Shown: one piece after another, positions 49,402 through 61,965 of the stretch
Numbering within the stretch: position 1 is the first letter of the stretch
Layout of the letters: each line of letters starts with the position of its first letter
Source: Neodiprion pinetum
Taxonomy: Eukaryota > Arthropoda > Insecta > Hymenoptera > Diprionidae
Reading direction: 5' to 3'
NCBI RefSeq assembly: GCF_021155775.2
Contig: NC_060234.1
Location: forward strand, 41,785,026-41,849,025
DNA length: 64,000 nucleotides
Translations under genes and position numbers: made by a program
The notes under the pieces: generated by a model
Database searches by the model: none
The model's input: only the letters and a program-made list of their open reading frames with translations
What the model was told of the DNA's origin: nothing

Positions 49402-50044
49402 TTAAGGGGTAGCACCACTGTAGAAACAAAAGAAAACGCTTTATTAATCACTTTTTTTGGATGGAAGAAAAGGTAATAAGACAATACTATTTAAGGAAGT
49501 TATTAGGCATATATCTGAGTATAGTACAAAGAATTATTATCAAGAAATATTCAAACATGGTGATACTGGAGCCATTCTCGCGAGATATGTTGAATTCTGC
49601 GGCAATCGGTGTAAGGGATGCGAATTTGAATCTAGTAAAAAAAAAACCAGCTTAATCTACACGTCTATAGCTAGAGAAATACGTGAGACATTTTTAAAAT
49701 ATTGATCTTTGTGTAATTGGCGAGTATTTCAATGAAAATATTTAATTTTCGACCGTAGAAGGTGCACTTATTTGTTAATAAATAACCTTCAAATTCACTT
49801 ATCGATAATCCCCTATGCATTTCTGCAGCGATTGATACGTAGATTAGGTGATTTCTTTTTTTTTTTGCGAATTCAAATTTGTCTCGCGACAATGACTCCA
49901 GTGTCGCCATTTTTCAATATTTGTTGATGAAAGTTTTTTTATATTATACTTAAATACATGCTTAATAACTTCCTCAAACCTTTTCTGCGATACAAAAACA
50001 GATTGTGTATTTTTTAGGTTTTGACGAGTGGTATTGCCCCTTAA
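49402..50044. mobile_element. Foldback MITE flanked by TTAA (piggyBac-like)
   Basis: The ends are TTAAGGGGTAGCACCACT on the left and, as reverse complement of the right end, TTAAGGGGCAATACCACT. The inverted similarity continues inward: left GGTGATACTGGAGCCATT with CTCGCGAGA corresponds to right GGCGACACTGGAGTCATT with GTCGCGAGA, and both arms carry GAATTTGAAT/AAATTTGAATT next to a poly-A/T run. TTAA at both ends is the target-site duplication of piggyBac elements. No transposase is encoded; short frames inside are not genes. Confidence 0.75.
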
Positions 50045-51735
50045 GGCGCTTGCCCATCTTACACCGGTTTTTACCAGACCTGTATGGCAACTATGACACC
50101 TGATGATGAGTGTTTGCGCGGTGTAAACATGTCCATTAATAACGAAAATTTTGCGTCAGGTATTTTATTATTTTTTTTCTACCACCCTTTCTTCTTCTAC
50201 GACAAATTTCTAAACTTGTACACTAATTTCATCCGTCGTAAAAGTCGGATTAAATGAAAAAGAAAGACAACTGTGCAACGAATATGTGTAAAAATCAGAT
50301 TGAGCGATTGATTTAGATTCGATAATCATCGTGAATATTTTCTTATACTCAGGTCTCCGAAAAATCATCTCATTTAAGAAGAAAGGAACTGTCCGATGAT
50401 AATGATCTCCGATACTTTCGAAATAAATCGTCGACCCTCGACGTGATCGCTTGCATGTATATACCTATAAATTCTTGTGTCTCAACGCCTAGATTTATGC
50501 ACGTTGCAGCACACAGGTGTGCGATACGCGCGAAAATAAACGACTATTGAAACAAACGATGAAACCCTATTACCCAAACCAATCTTCGTTCTCATTTCCA
50601 TTATACTTAATTATCGTCTTATTTTTTCCCTCATTCCTTTGATGTACCAAATACAGATTGTTAATTAAATTTATTGTTTTACCTGTTTTGCAGTCTCCAC
50701 GAAGATGCGTATTAAGGATCGCAGTACAGTATTCGAGCAGCAACGTCGAAGTGTTCGTACATAGACGAGGTGAAATAATAAATCCAAATGGCAAAACTGA
50801 GGTGCGTGGGTGAGGAGAATTGAATCACGTTTTTGCAATTATAAAAACGTACAAGTGTTGATGATATTTGGATAACCGGAAGAAAAAACAATAAAAAGAA
50901 AAAAAAAGAAAAAAAAAAACAACTACCGTACAACGACCAACAAACGGCACGAAATACTCATTAATTTTATCCCTCTCTTTTTTTCTCGTTTCTCAATTTC
51001 AAACCAAGTCTATTTAAATCCCGCACAATTTGAAATCACACATTTTACGTACAACTTAAATTCGACTACAATTACAACCGATTATCTTAATTAGCACATC
51101 AATGCTCGGACATATATGAATCTTTGGATATTGCAACGGAGTATAAGAATGAGTAACGAAACTTTGGTGAGGAGAAGAAAAACAAAAAAAAAACAAAAAT
51201 ATAAATAAAATAAACAGAAGAAGCTCGATGTAACATATACATATCACTAGAAAAACAACTATTTACTTTCTCACTGTACAAAGTTTGATTAACAATTCTT
51301 GTTTTTCTTGTTATTATATTATTTATATTATTATTATTGTTATTATTATACAATTTATGATTTTGGTCTCTTATTTCGACATGTCTGTTTTTTTTTGTTC
51401 TTTTCGTTTACCTAATTTACTTTTCTTCTCGCCCCAGGTTAACTATAATTGGCAAGCAATATTTGGGAAGCGTAGCGCTTCGGGTTTGCGGCCGATAAGG
51501 GAAAGGTCGAGCATGATTATAACAGAGCTAGATGCCGCACGACGCGATTAGCGAAAAAGGCCGACGTCCTGCTCTGGCGGCTGCCGCGGACCGACTGACG
51601 ACGAATTCTCTGGTCTGGCTCTTCCTCGAGCAGAGTTGAGCAGAGACGGAAGGCTGCCAGAGGCTCTCCAGGCAGGCGTTACACCGTGCAGCATGCGGGG
51701 GCGTCCCAATAACCGCGACGTTATGCCCACCTTCC

Positions 51736-51789
51736 GATACGTCGGATACGTCGGATACGTCGGATACGTCGGGTACGTCGGGTACGTCT
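51736..51789. repeat. 9-bp tandem repeat GATACGTCG, six copies
   Basis: Four perfect GATACGTCG units are followed by two GGTACGTC(G/T) variants. The unit is a multiple of three, so it is open in all frames and makes artificial (DVS)n and (GYV)n peptides. It contains CpG and the near-palindrome ACGT. Confidence 0.9.
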
Positions 51790-52643
51790 GCAGCCCTATC
51801 TCCGCTCCTACGTACTACCAACAGACCTGTACGAACAATACACATCTGCGCGAATTCTGCTTGGCTACCTGCAAGTGCCTACCTACCGCATGATGCAGCG
51901 TGCGCTGCGCGTCTGAAACGCACCTGCAATACCACCAACGGACTCAGAAGCTTGCGATATCGAATGACGTGCTTATCCGTATTATTGATCCGTCGATCCG
52001 ATGTATTTGGAAAGCCGTATTCACGGGCATGGAAGGAATTAGGATCTTGACATTTTTTCAAATTGTGTCGCAGGATTTCAAAGCTTCTCGTCGGGTTTTA
52101 AATATATTTCAAATACTTCAGACGAGTTCGCTATTTGTATTTTGTAAGATTTTAGAGAATTTCAAATGATTTCACGAGTGGCGTACAGGTATGGTGTGAG
52201 TTTTTTTTTTTTTTTCGATTATTCTGGAGAATCGTCGATCGATTTAATTTTGAGTGATACAACTTGTGAAAGTTTCCGCAACTCGGGCGTAAAGTAAAAA
52301 ATTATCAATCAGAAATATCCATCGGTGAGAAAAATGAAGGTAACGTAATTTGTTTCCAAGTCAGTGCCGTTTTTGGATAACCGTTTAATTAGGAAAACGT
52401 GCCGAAAACTATTTTTACGTGGGATGGTTTCTTTTTTCTTTATTTTTTACATCGAGTTCTTGATAATCGCTAATTGTCGCAGGCTACCTTCTGACACAGA
52501 TAACTTCGCGTGATGAATCATCGATGGGACTTTTGGAATTGAATGTGACTGATTTGATCCGCGACAAATATGTCAATCAACTAGCGTAAAAGAGTACTTA
52601 TACGCATTAATAATAATGTCTATGTATTTAAGAATGACCAAAA

Positions 52644-53092
52644 ACAATCGATTATTTTTTTCCCGATTAATCGAGTATAATCGATTATTTTGAAAAACCT
52701 GATTAATCGACAGACTCGATTGTTTTTCCTTATAATCGGTTTTTGTTCCTTAGTCCCATGAACGACGCGATACAATTTCAATTTATGTGATTAAAGTATC
52801 AATTATTATCATCGTCTTACTTACCGAGTTCCTATTTCGTGCAATAAGTGAAAGATAAATGAATATTTTCACCTGAAATTGAAAATTATTTTCAATGAAA
52901 CTATGAATTATCAAAAAACTTTCCCGCTATTAAGATTGCATACTGGAATTTACGAAATTTTGGTTGCATATGCATCGTTTCAAAAAAAAAAACGAAATAA
53001 TCGATTAATCGATCCATTTTTACCGATTTAATCGAGTCGTCTTCGATTATTTTTTTTTTTACCTAGATTAATCGACGCATTGATTATTTTTA
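52644..53092. repeat. Two clusters of ATCGATTA/TTAATCGA motifs
   Basis: Cluster one (52644-52740) and cluster two (52994-53092) each hold repeated, partly inverted ATCGATTA, TTAATCGA and AATCGATT words separated by T-rich spacers, around a core of about 250 bp without them. The arrangement resembles the ends of a nonautonomous transposon with subterminal repeats, or a dense binding-site array. Exact borders are not defined. Confidence 0.5.
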
Positions 53093-53447
53093 CCTTATTT
53101 TTAGACAAGTGGCATTACTCCGAATATATGCATACATAACTCTAGGTCACGTGTGTGTGTGCGTAAATACGCGAAGAGCTAGATCCAGGATATCGTGAGC
53201 CGTTGAGGTACTGGCTGCGTGTTTGTGACGTCCCGATATATTCCGCTAAGAAAAGCTAAGAAAAGTTGAAGAAAGCCGAGGAGTGCCAGGGAAAACTCTG
53301 CTTTTGAAGCTGAGAAATAGCTCAGCCTTATTCCTTTCCTCCCCCCTCACCCTCGTCGCCCTCCTCGTCATTCCCTTCTTCGCTTACCTTCCTTCCCACG
53401 TCTTCTTTCACCTTCTGCATAGGCACATGGTATACATGTATGTGTAC

Positions 53448-54098
53448 TAGGGTGGTCCTTGTTCAGGGTGTCGACGAATTTTTGCCAGACAATCCCCCAA
53501 ATCAACTTCAAATAATTCGACAACAATCGCCGAATTTTTTCAGATTCTTACATCGAATCTAAGATAGTCCGCATTGTGATCGAAGTTTCTTATGAAAATT
53601 AACATGGGTAAAACTTATTTTCTCAGTATATATTTTATTGCAAGAGTAATAATGTTCCAAATAATCTGTAACCGCGAGGTTTTGGTGAGAATTAGTGCTA
53701 CTATTTGGGAAAAAATACACATCATCGTACGAGGCAATCTAGACGAATTGCACAACCTCGAAACCCGACTTTTTTTTTTATTCAGAGAAAGTGCAATTCG
53801 TCTAGATTGCCTCGTACGATGAGGTGTATTTTTTTTTTTCGTACAGTATAACTAATGTCGACTAAAACCTCGCGGTTACAGATTTTTTGGAACATTATTA
53901 CTTTCACGACAAAATATATAGTGCGAAAAAAAGTTTTTCTCATGTCACTTCCGTAAGAAACTTCGATCACAATGCGGGCTATCTCAGACTTGCAGTAAGA
54001 ATCTGAAAAAATTTGGAGACTCTTTTTAAATGATTTAAAATTGATTTCAGTGATGGGGTGGTAAAAATTCGTCACCACCCTAAACAAGGACCACCCTA
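53448..54098. mobile_element. Full-length foldback MITE, hAT-like ends
   Basis: The 651-bp element is almost entirely one inverted repeat. The left end TAGGGTGGTCCTTGTTC matches the reverse complement of the right end TAGGGTGGTCCTTGTTT. The inner arms are also complementary, for example CGAGGCAATCTAGACGAATT near 53730 and its reverse complement near 53795, and CGCATTGTGATCGAAGTTTC near 53569 with its inverse near 53955. The centre is a short spacer near 53770. Flanks ATGTGTAC and ATGTGTTA agree in six of eight positions, fitting a decayed 8-bp hAT-type duplication. No transposase is present. Confidence 0.8.
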
Positions 54099-54109
54099 AT
54101 GTGTTACGT

Positions 54110-57100
54110 ACATTGTACATGCCTACGTACCTGCCTTTGATTTGCCTCACGTTGCTTGGCATCCTCGCCCACCAAAGCAAAGGCTCTCAACATTTACGCA
54201 GGATCTGATAAGCGTGTATACGTTTAACATGAATCGTGAAACGTTTACCGACACTTTTCGGGGAGGCTGGTGAATCGGAAATTAAGAAAATCGAAAAAAT
54301 CTGATACGTTAGTTTGATATTTCAAATGGTAAAAATCAAGTAGACTAGTTCGATTTTACTTCTCGCGGCGGGCTTATTTTTTTGTGAAAACTATTTTTTT
54401 ATTATAAATTCAATGAGAAGTTTTTTTGTTTTTTTTTTTTTGTCACGGAAGAGTGCAGAGTGCAGAAATCGATGGCATAATTTTTTTTTTTATTCCATCT
54501 TTACGACTATGTGCAAAATTGGAATTTACGAAACTCAACTGGATACACCGATTCTTGTACCATTTTACGAGGATTTGAATTGAAAAATCAATGTCCGGGC
54601 TCTTGTTTACTATTTTGAGAGTCAATTTTTCTACATTTTTAGTAAAACAATCATGTAGATGACGAATACATCAATTTGATAAATACTCAATGTGCGACTA
54701 TCTCGTTGTAAGATTACTTGAAAAATTTAAGCAAAAAGCCTTGGATTTGACAGAAGTCACTTTGTCTTCCTGCAACATTTCTTGACCATCCATGCTTCCT
54801 ACCTCATTTTTACACATGAATTCTTCTACTCTTTAATTCACCCTAACAAGTGAAATTACCCATTTAATCAGGTACCTGTATGATAATAGTTAATCATATT
54901 CTCGAAGCTTTTCAACTTGAGCAGCTATACCCACGTATAGGTGTAAAGATACAAGGGGCGAGGGTGAAGATCGTTTATTAAGTCAGGTACCTACGCAGTC
55001 AGGGGGAGTCAGAGAACCCGAGTCATCTTGGGGCACGAGCGTTTCGCGTTTTATACCTATATTACGTGTCAGTGTAATAAGCGAGACTAATTGGGCCATC
55101 GAGCCAAATGGTTGGGCTGACACTCGGCTATAGGGTGTAAAAACGGAAAATAACCATTCAATTCACACCGTCCGTCTCCCTGTCTTTTTTCTTACAATCA
55201 GAGGCTACTTGCTTGCTCTCTTTAGCTGTAAACTGAAAACCACACCAATCAGCAATCATTGAACTGAAATTCTATGAGCTCCATCATGTCATAATGATAA
55301 GAAATGTTGCGACCCGTGTATAACGATCCGCACGATGAGAATATTTAGCGAGTGAGGTATAACAATAATTGCACGACTTCATTGGAGAAAAATGTTTTAT
55401 CGTTAGGGTTCGCGATGCATGCCTAATGGTGAATTATGCGTATACGCATTTACGTGCGTAAAATACGTGTATTATTAATAAATACCTAATCTATAACAAG
55501 CGGATGGGCCGAGGTATACAGGGGCGTAGGTGTAACTCGTATGTGGGTATGCATATAATCACGCAAAGGGACCTACACCTATTATATTATTAGCACTCGG
55601 TCACACCCCTGTCATCGGCACACTCACTCCTCCTCGCATTCATATCCAGATTCACATCTACATCCACATCCGGCGATCAACCTGATTCTGATTTCCAGAT
55701 CCTCTTCACGGTGACGTCACGCAGGTACCTATTATAGGTATAGTCGTTATGTCCGCAGGCAGAACGTAGGCAGAGAACGTAGTATGCGCGAATATGGTTC
55801 GTAGGTTCACACTGATAATTTACATAGTTTTTAACCCAGACTTCAGATTTCAAAGAAATGTCGTGGCTCGTGATCATCCACGCAAAATGTCTATTGAAAA
55901 CCATTCAAAACCAAACATCGCTGTACAAAAGCCGCACCGACAACGTTTTTTCTTTCATTTTTTACCTTTTTTTTCTAGTCTACGCTGCAGTACAAACAAA
56001 CTATTATTAGAATAGAATACTAACGGTGAGTCACCTCGGCTTGTACTACGTGAATCAACGCCTACTGCGGACACTGTACAGATACACAGGTGTAGTGATC
56101 AATCAACCTACGCCTATCTTCAAGCACAATGATATCGTTCAGGGTACGAGACGCAAATGATCTTAGCAAAAGATCACCGGTAAAGTTTCTTGAGCGGCAG
56201 AATTTGGTAATTCGATCTATCGGTAGAAACAGGTGAAGTACATGATACTTTATTTACGGTAAACTTGTTTTACGTTTCTTTTTTTTTAATTTTTTTATGG
56301 ACAATACAAACTTCTCATTGACTTTAATCCTGACCAATGCCTGCCCAAATTCTCGTGTTCTTGACTCTGACTTTAGGGTTTTCTTTAAGTTTGCGAATCG
56401 CGTCTACGGACTTGAAGTTTTGCTGGTTCCGCGAGCTTCTGTTCCTTTGTCTGTTTCGTCACTTATCCAGGAATACTGTGAAACAGAGAGCCGGAAATTA
56501 GTTGCGTGGTTCAGGTACTCGCCCGTTAGGCAAAGTCAAAGATTGGATTAGTTTCGTTGACTTAGATTAAATCTGTCTCTGCGCCCGCCTCTTCAGTTCA
56601 TCAAAGATCCCCGGGGAGGATGAACCTGAAACACAAGTCGCATATGAGTCGATGGAATCGCACCCTGAGAAAAACCATTGGCAAACTTAGATATTTCAAC
56701 TTAGCAAACTTGTTCCGATTCAGGAGAAGGAAAAAGAAACATCCTCCGAAGTTATTACTTTCAGCGATGAATACGTACACATATATGCCTACTTATAAAA
56801 GTTCTTTCAAGGTCGGCTCGACCCGTAGTTCATAGTGCAGTTTTTGCCCAAGAAGAAAAGGATTTCTGCAGGGTCAGCGTTGGCCCCACGGTACATACCT
56901 ACCGAAGCCGAGGTTTCGCAAAAGTCACCATGTGTCCGGAGCATCTGACGACCATATGGCATTTACGGCATTTATGACATTTATGTGCCCCGCGGACTGC
57001 GTCGGATAGTTGTACATATGCCCGATTCCCCTCGCCTCCTTTGAGCCCGTCGTCTCTATCTCTCGCGAACAGCGTCTGGACTCCGCGCAAGGGGTCAAAG

Positions 57101-57187
57101 GTAAAGAGGAATGAGGATCCGATTATCGGCCGCGGTGACAACGATTCATTTTTCACCGAATTCCCCGGCAGGAATAGGAAAAGGAAT
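54110..57187. other. No gene recognised
   Basis: AT-rich sequence with homopolymers; open frames are short and without domain or splice support. Confidence 0.45.
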
Positions 57188-57363
57188 CAGTAACAATAAT
57201 ATGGCCGTTTCTGCGTACAAATCCCGATACTGACATCTTACCGACACCATAGAGGGTATCCCCACCTGATAAAAGGGTTTCTGTCCGAGCTGTGAAGCGG
57301 CTAAACTGTCGGTAAGTGGTCGGTATCGGGATCTGTATCCAAAAAAGCCATATTATGCTACTG
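57188..57363. repeat. 176-bp palindromic element
   Basis: The left arm CAGTAACAATAATATGGC, then ATCCCGATACTGAC and CTTACCGACA, is matched by the reverse complement of the right arm CAGTAGCATAATATGGC, then ATCCCGATACCGAC and CTTACCGACA. Arms are about 58 bp and roughly 80% identical, around a spacer of about 60 bp. It may be a small MITE with CAGTA ends, or a hairpin RNA source. No clear target-site duplication. Confidence 0.65.
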
Positions 57364-60143
57364 GAACCGCTGCAGAGCGTAGACAAACGCGTTCTTAGGT
57401 GGCTTCGTGTCGCGGAACAGGATGATAGCAGGTGCACCTCTGCTGCGCCTTGCCATCGCGAGTCTACTCGTCGAGCCAAACAATTAACAGCTGTTTCCTG
57501 TCACTCACGCGCTTCCTTCTTTAGATCCTTCCTTCTTGCCGCTCGCTAGCACCGATTTTCGCGAGGTGAGACGGCTATTTTTCGACTGTAGCGTTGAGGG
57601 TGAGACCAGCCCTCCTGATGAATGGGCGCTTCACGTTCAAAAATAAACTTTTCTCTCTATTCCTCTACAGGCAACTCGCATCACGGTATTCTCAATTATG
57701 GTTACTTCGAATCGCGTAACGAATACCGTGCTGAGTGGGTATCGATTCTATACATGAATCGGTTCTACGGGACAAGTTTCCACCAGTTTGATTGATTAAC
57801 TTGCAAAAATTTTTACCTCCATGAACGAACTCTTGCTGTAAAATCCTCCTGGTCGCACATTACAATAATGATAATAATCATTTCTGTGACAGATCGGATA
57901 TATCTGGTGGTTTCGATCCCACCGTGTTATTGGAACTTTTTTTCAGTTGATCCTAAAATCAGTGATATTAGAATGATATTCCAGGTCATCACTAAAATTC
58001 GGCTCAATTATTTGGTGTAGTTCTCCAATTTTGTCACAGCGGTTTTACCAAAATTGTACGCGGAAAATCTACTTTGGTATCACCAAAACATCACTAATCA
58101 GGTTTTAGTAAGCATAAATATTTCCTATTTAATTTCAGTAGATTTCAAGTGTTATTTCAGTTACAATTATGAACTTAAGATACAGTGTAATGTCAGTGGA
58201 ATAGGAAATCTTTTCGATTTCAGTGTTATTCCAGTGCTGGAGTTAAAAAATTTTATTTCAATGATTTTTCGGGTGGGATTTTGGTACGCTTTTGATGCAA
58301 CTACAATGAAAATACAATGTAAAAATTTCTCAACTACACCACGAAATCCAATTGTAACTTTAGTTCAATTTCAGTGGGACGAAATCCGCCAGGAATGACG
58401 GTATTGAATCCGATGAAAGGATCAAGGCAACGTCTTGGAAATCGTTGTAATTTTTCATCCAGCCGTATCGCATCGAAGGTGAGAAAGGATCAGAACAAGG
58501 ATCAAGGATCCATGGGTTGGGTTCGCTGGATCCGTACATATCGCGTGCACGTACATAGTTACGTACATGCAAATCACATATACCGATATACGTATATACG
58601 TATGTATATCGGTACCGTGTGGCACGCACGTGGGACATCGGGCGGTATCGCTAGCTATCAGACTCGGTTCTGTTTGGACACTTGTACATGCCTATATGCA
58701 TCGTACATGCACGTGCACACAGCCGCCTCCACGTACCGAGAGAGAGAGCGAGAGAGCGAGAGAGCGAGCGGGAAAGGGGGTGGGAGCGGGGGAGGAAATG
58801 GAATGGAAGTGGGAGACACAGCTGTGGAGCAGCTGGCGGCGTCGCGACGGCTGGCCTCCGTCGTCTTTCCCGCTTTCCTCCAATTTCCAGATTCTCTTGG
58901 CGTCCCTGCAGCGCCCTTTCCCCACTCTTTCTCTTTCCCTCATCCTCCTATCCGCCGTCCCTTTTTCGCTAACTAAACGCAAGTTCGACGCAAGCCTCGT
59001 CGCTTTTCAGTTTCCATTCCCGTTGTACCTACGTGTATTCTACATAGGTATCTAGGTATTCGATGGGGGAGGAGGGGGTGCAAGGTGACAGCCCCGTTTC
59101 TTCCGTCTGGTAACCACGCGGAGGTGGCGGCGGCAAAAATCTTGGACGAATATGCGATTAATTCGATTTCGTTTCTCCGTGAAAAATGATTCTATACGTG
59201 ACAACTGTTTCCCATTTATCATGCAACGAGTACAGCGTGTATTGTATATCTGTTTAGCTTTGGGTCTGTAGCGTTACATGTATTCTACGCCTCAGAATAT
59301 GCTCGGAATTATCGAAGGTTTTTCTAATTCGCATTATATTTTCATCCGGTATATGCTTGTTCAACTGCGATCAAGCGATGAAGACGTTCTTGCAAAAACG
59401 ATATTGCAAATTGATCGGATATTTCACACGACTGAGAGAAGCTTGCATGTGTTTTATAGATCATGGATAAAATCGTCTCGCATGATTAGTTTTGTTTAAT
59501 GAAATACGAACGAGTTTTAGAGGACGTAAATATGGCCTGTAGTATGTAATGCTTCTTTCCAATAAAATTAACCTGAATGAGAAAATATCTGCTGGTACAA
59601 TGTGTGCACAGTTGCACAAATATCAACACAAGCATCTGCGTTCCACATATTATATTATATGTATATTGTATATCTATACAATGGCAGTAAGGTAGCCAGT
59701 GGTAACGTTATTTTCTTTGATATTGATTCAACGTAAAGGTACCCGTTAAAATTCATAACGATTCATCGATATTTTCTATGTCGATGCCAACCCCTTATGA
59801 TTGCATTATAGAAATGCAGTTTCATTCGAGGACCAATTATCACGGCCAAAATTCGTGTATAATAATAATAATATTGTTTATTAGGCATATAAAGTGTGTT
59901 CGATAGCTTACATTGCAAAATGAATGAAAAAAGTAACGTGATAAAGTACATTCAAAACTATTAGTCGATTAATAATATAATAGGTGTATATGTATAGTAG
60001 TATTATATATCGATGTATAAACTCGCGATTTTTCGTACATGAGCTGTTTACATATATACATATTTTTAATTATTGTACATATCGTAACAATATTAAATCC
60101 GGGGGCCTCAATGTTGAACGTTTGCTTTCTAGCGAAGTTACTG
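57364..60143. other. No gene recognised; GA-rich and T/CAG-rich low complexity
   Basis: 58000-58380 is rich in TTTCAGT words on the plus strand, and 58737-58800 is a GAGA/GAGC repeat. No coding exon supported. Confidence 0.45.
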
Positions 60144-60149
60144 TTTATT
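60144..60149 (-). terminator. Polyadenylation signal AATAAA
   Basis: A canonical AATAAA on the minus strand, 67 nt past the TGA of the candidate terminal exon (60218-60216). I found no AATAAA between the KXD1 stop (60977) and 60530, so this may serve KXD1 transcripts too. Confidence 0.55.
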
Positions 60150-60215
60150 GTCGGCTAATTTGTTTGGGATTCTTACGAGTTCCTCAATCGGCTGTTGGAA
60201 AATTCTAAAATTTCA

Positions 60216-60510
60216 TCAGCCAGTGTCTGAGGTGCACGGTGAGGATTCGGCGTTGCTGTTTTCGTTGTTGCTTTCGGTCGATGAGCTATTGCTGCTCTTT
60301 ACTCGTCTTTTCCGAAGTTTTGCGAATTGGAACTCCTCCACTGGAACTGTGATTCAGTTGAGTTAGTTAGATTATAAAACAGGACATATATTGAAAATTA
60401 AAGTTGAAGGATGACGAATAAAAAAAAAATCAAAAAATCAAAAAGATAATATATCTCTACCGCGCGTTGCTTCAACCTCCCAACGAAAGACTCCGTGTTT
60501 CGCAACGGTG
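60216..60510 (-). CDS. Two candidate terminal exons (60461-60510 and 60216-60346), gene uncertain
   Basis: Exon A (50 nt): acceptor TTCCAG, donor GCGCG|GTAGAG. Exon B (131 nt): acceptor TCACAG, with an alternative TTCCAG six bases on. In one phase they join to an open frame of 59 complete codons plus a split one: HGVFRWEVEATR, then EEFQFAKLRKRR, then a Ser/Asn/Glu-rich tail ending in TGA. Third positions in the tail are mostly C, which favours real coding. I do not recognise the protein and see no upstream exon with matching phase except KXD1 exon 1. Alternatively, a GTAACG donor in KXD1 exon 3 (after 61000) would join here in another phase and give KXD1 a different C-terminus ending at TAA 60301-60299. 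Either way these look like exons of a minus-strand transcript. Confidence 0.42.
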
Positions 60511-60976
60511 CTGGAAAGAGAAAAGAAACGAAACGGAAGTAAATTAGTGGACAAGAACATGAGGTAAAACAAAAATGTGTTACGTGTGCAGGGTAATTAA
60601 CGTGAAACGCATATAATATATATAAACAATAAAATATTTATATACGAAACACAAATAAATGATATATATATTTCGTAAGTCAGATTCATATATGCCTAAC
60701 CTAATATTATACAATTTAAGACGCATATTATAATAATATAATACAGCCAAAAAGCAGTGGATCCACCAAGCGATTCTCGCTTAATACGAATGTTTTTCCC
60801 TTACTTTTCAATCAAACTTGTTCTACTACATTGACAATGTAAAATGAATTCACGCACTTTGACTGTACCACGTTGTACATCGTTTTACATTAACATTAAA
60901 TAAATAACATGAATCATGATAACAACGATGATAATAATTGTATTAGATTATATACACGTGAGTTAGTAAGGTGTCG

Positions 60977-61965
60977 TTATTTGAGGTGCGCATCGTTACC
61001 GTCTGAGTCTGGATCTCCATCGGTAACATGACTGTCCACGGGCAAAGGTAAAGGTAATATTTCAGGCTGAAGAGGCGGTGGACCTGGCACAATGTCTTCG
61101 ACGATAACTTCCTCTGCTAGGCTACTCCTTACAGCCTCTATCACACGACATATAAAAGAATTGGGCAAGTATAACCTAAGTAAATTGTAATTTGAGTAAT
61201 TTAATTTGATGTAACATGTAATTTATTTTTTTATTGGTATGTACGAATTCTTGATTCGAGTTCATTCTCTGTTTCGTTCCTTGAACCAGATTATAATAAC
61301 AAACAACACTATGGATCAAATATTGCTAAGAATGTATTAAAGATCGAAGGACATAACTAACCATTGAACGCCTGCGGATATTGTTGGCTCAGTTTCGTCT
61401 TGACCACTCGAATCCGCTTGAAAATGTGATCCAAATCTCGTTTCATCTCTGCTAGCAATGTCGTGTGTTTCTTAAACTCGGCTCCCGCAGTCTTCAAACG
61501 ATTTATCGATAGCTGATTGCAATTTGTTAGCATTTCGTTCGTTTTCTCGAATCTTTGGAGCCTGAAAATTGAATCGAAATAATTATCATTAAGGTATTTA
61601 ATAAAAATAAAAAAATCGGCAACGAAGCACTCGAAATTAAGTATAAGAAATTTTCTTTCGACCAATAATTTTCAGAAATCAGTGACGTATTTCAAATTTT
61701 GCGCGTTATGCGGACGTTTGGCTAAAAAATCGATAAGCGGGGGGGACAAATGCACAACATAACCTCATGCCCCGATCGAACTTATACTTAAATAAATATT
61801 TGTCCCATATCCTCACATTTGTTTCTGAGCACGAATCATGGATTCTACATCTTGTTGATCTACGATGCCAGCTAGACCTTGCACGAAAACCTCCGGGGCT
61901 GTGTAATTTTGAAAACACTCAAAACTTCCAGCATCGGACTCGGGCGTCCCTTGGATGGCCGCCAT
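60977..61965 (-). CDS. KXD1: KxDL motif-containing protein 1 (BLOC-1/BORC-associated), three coding exons
   Basis: The exons are 61965-61817, 61561-61362 and 61137-60977; together 510 nt give 169 residues (human KXD1 is about 176). KXD1 is a small helical cytosolic protein of the BORC complex, which positions lysosomes, and binds BLOC-1. Exon 2 encodes RFEKTNEML, then EMKRDLDHIFKRIR with the diagnostic K-x-D-L (K90 to L93) and KLSQQYPQAF, all close to the human protein. The C-terminal tail is Pro/Asp-rich. Splice sites: AAAT|GTGAGG, TTTTCAG|GCTCC, AATG|GTTAGT, GTGATAG|AGG; all phases agree. The start is the ATG at 61965 (MAAIQGTPES); an upstream in-frame extension exists but looks like 5' UTR. 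Confidence 0.94.

Noticed and set aside
57990..58380. Possible transposon with GGTGTAGTT near both ends in inverted orientation and many TTTCAGT words
   Set aside because: The inverted similarity is limited to about 12 bp and no target duplication is visible.
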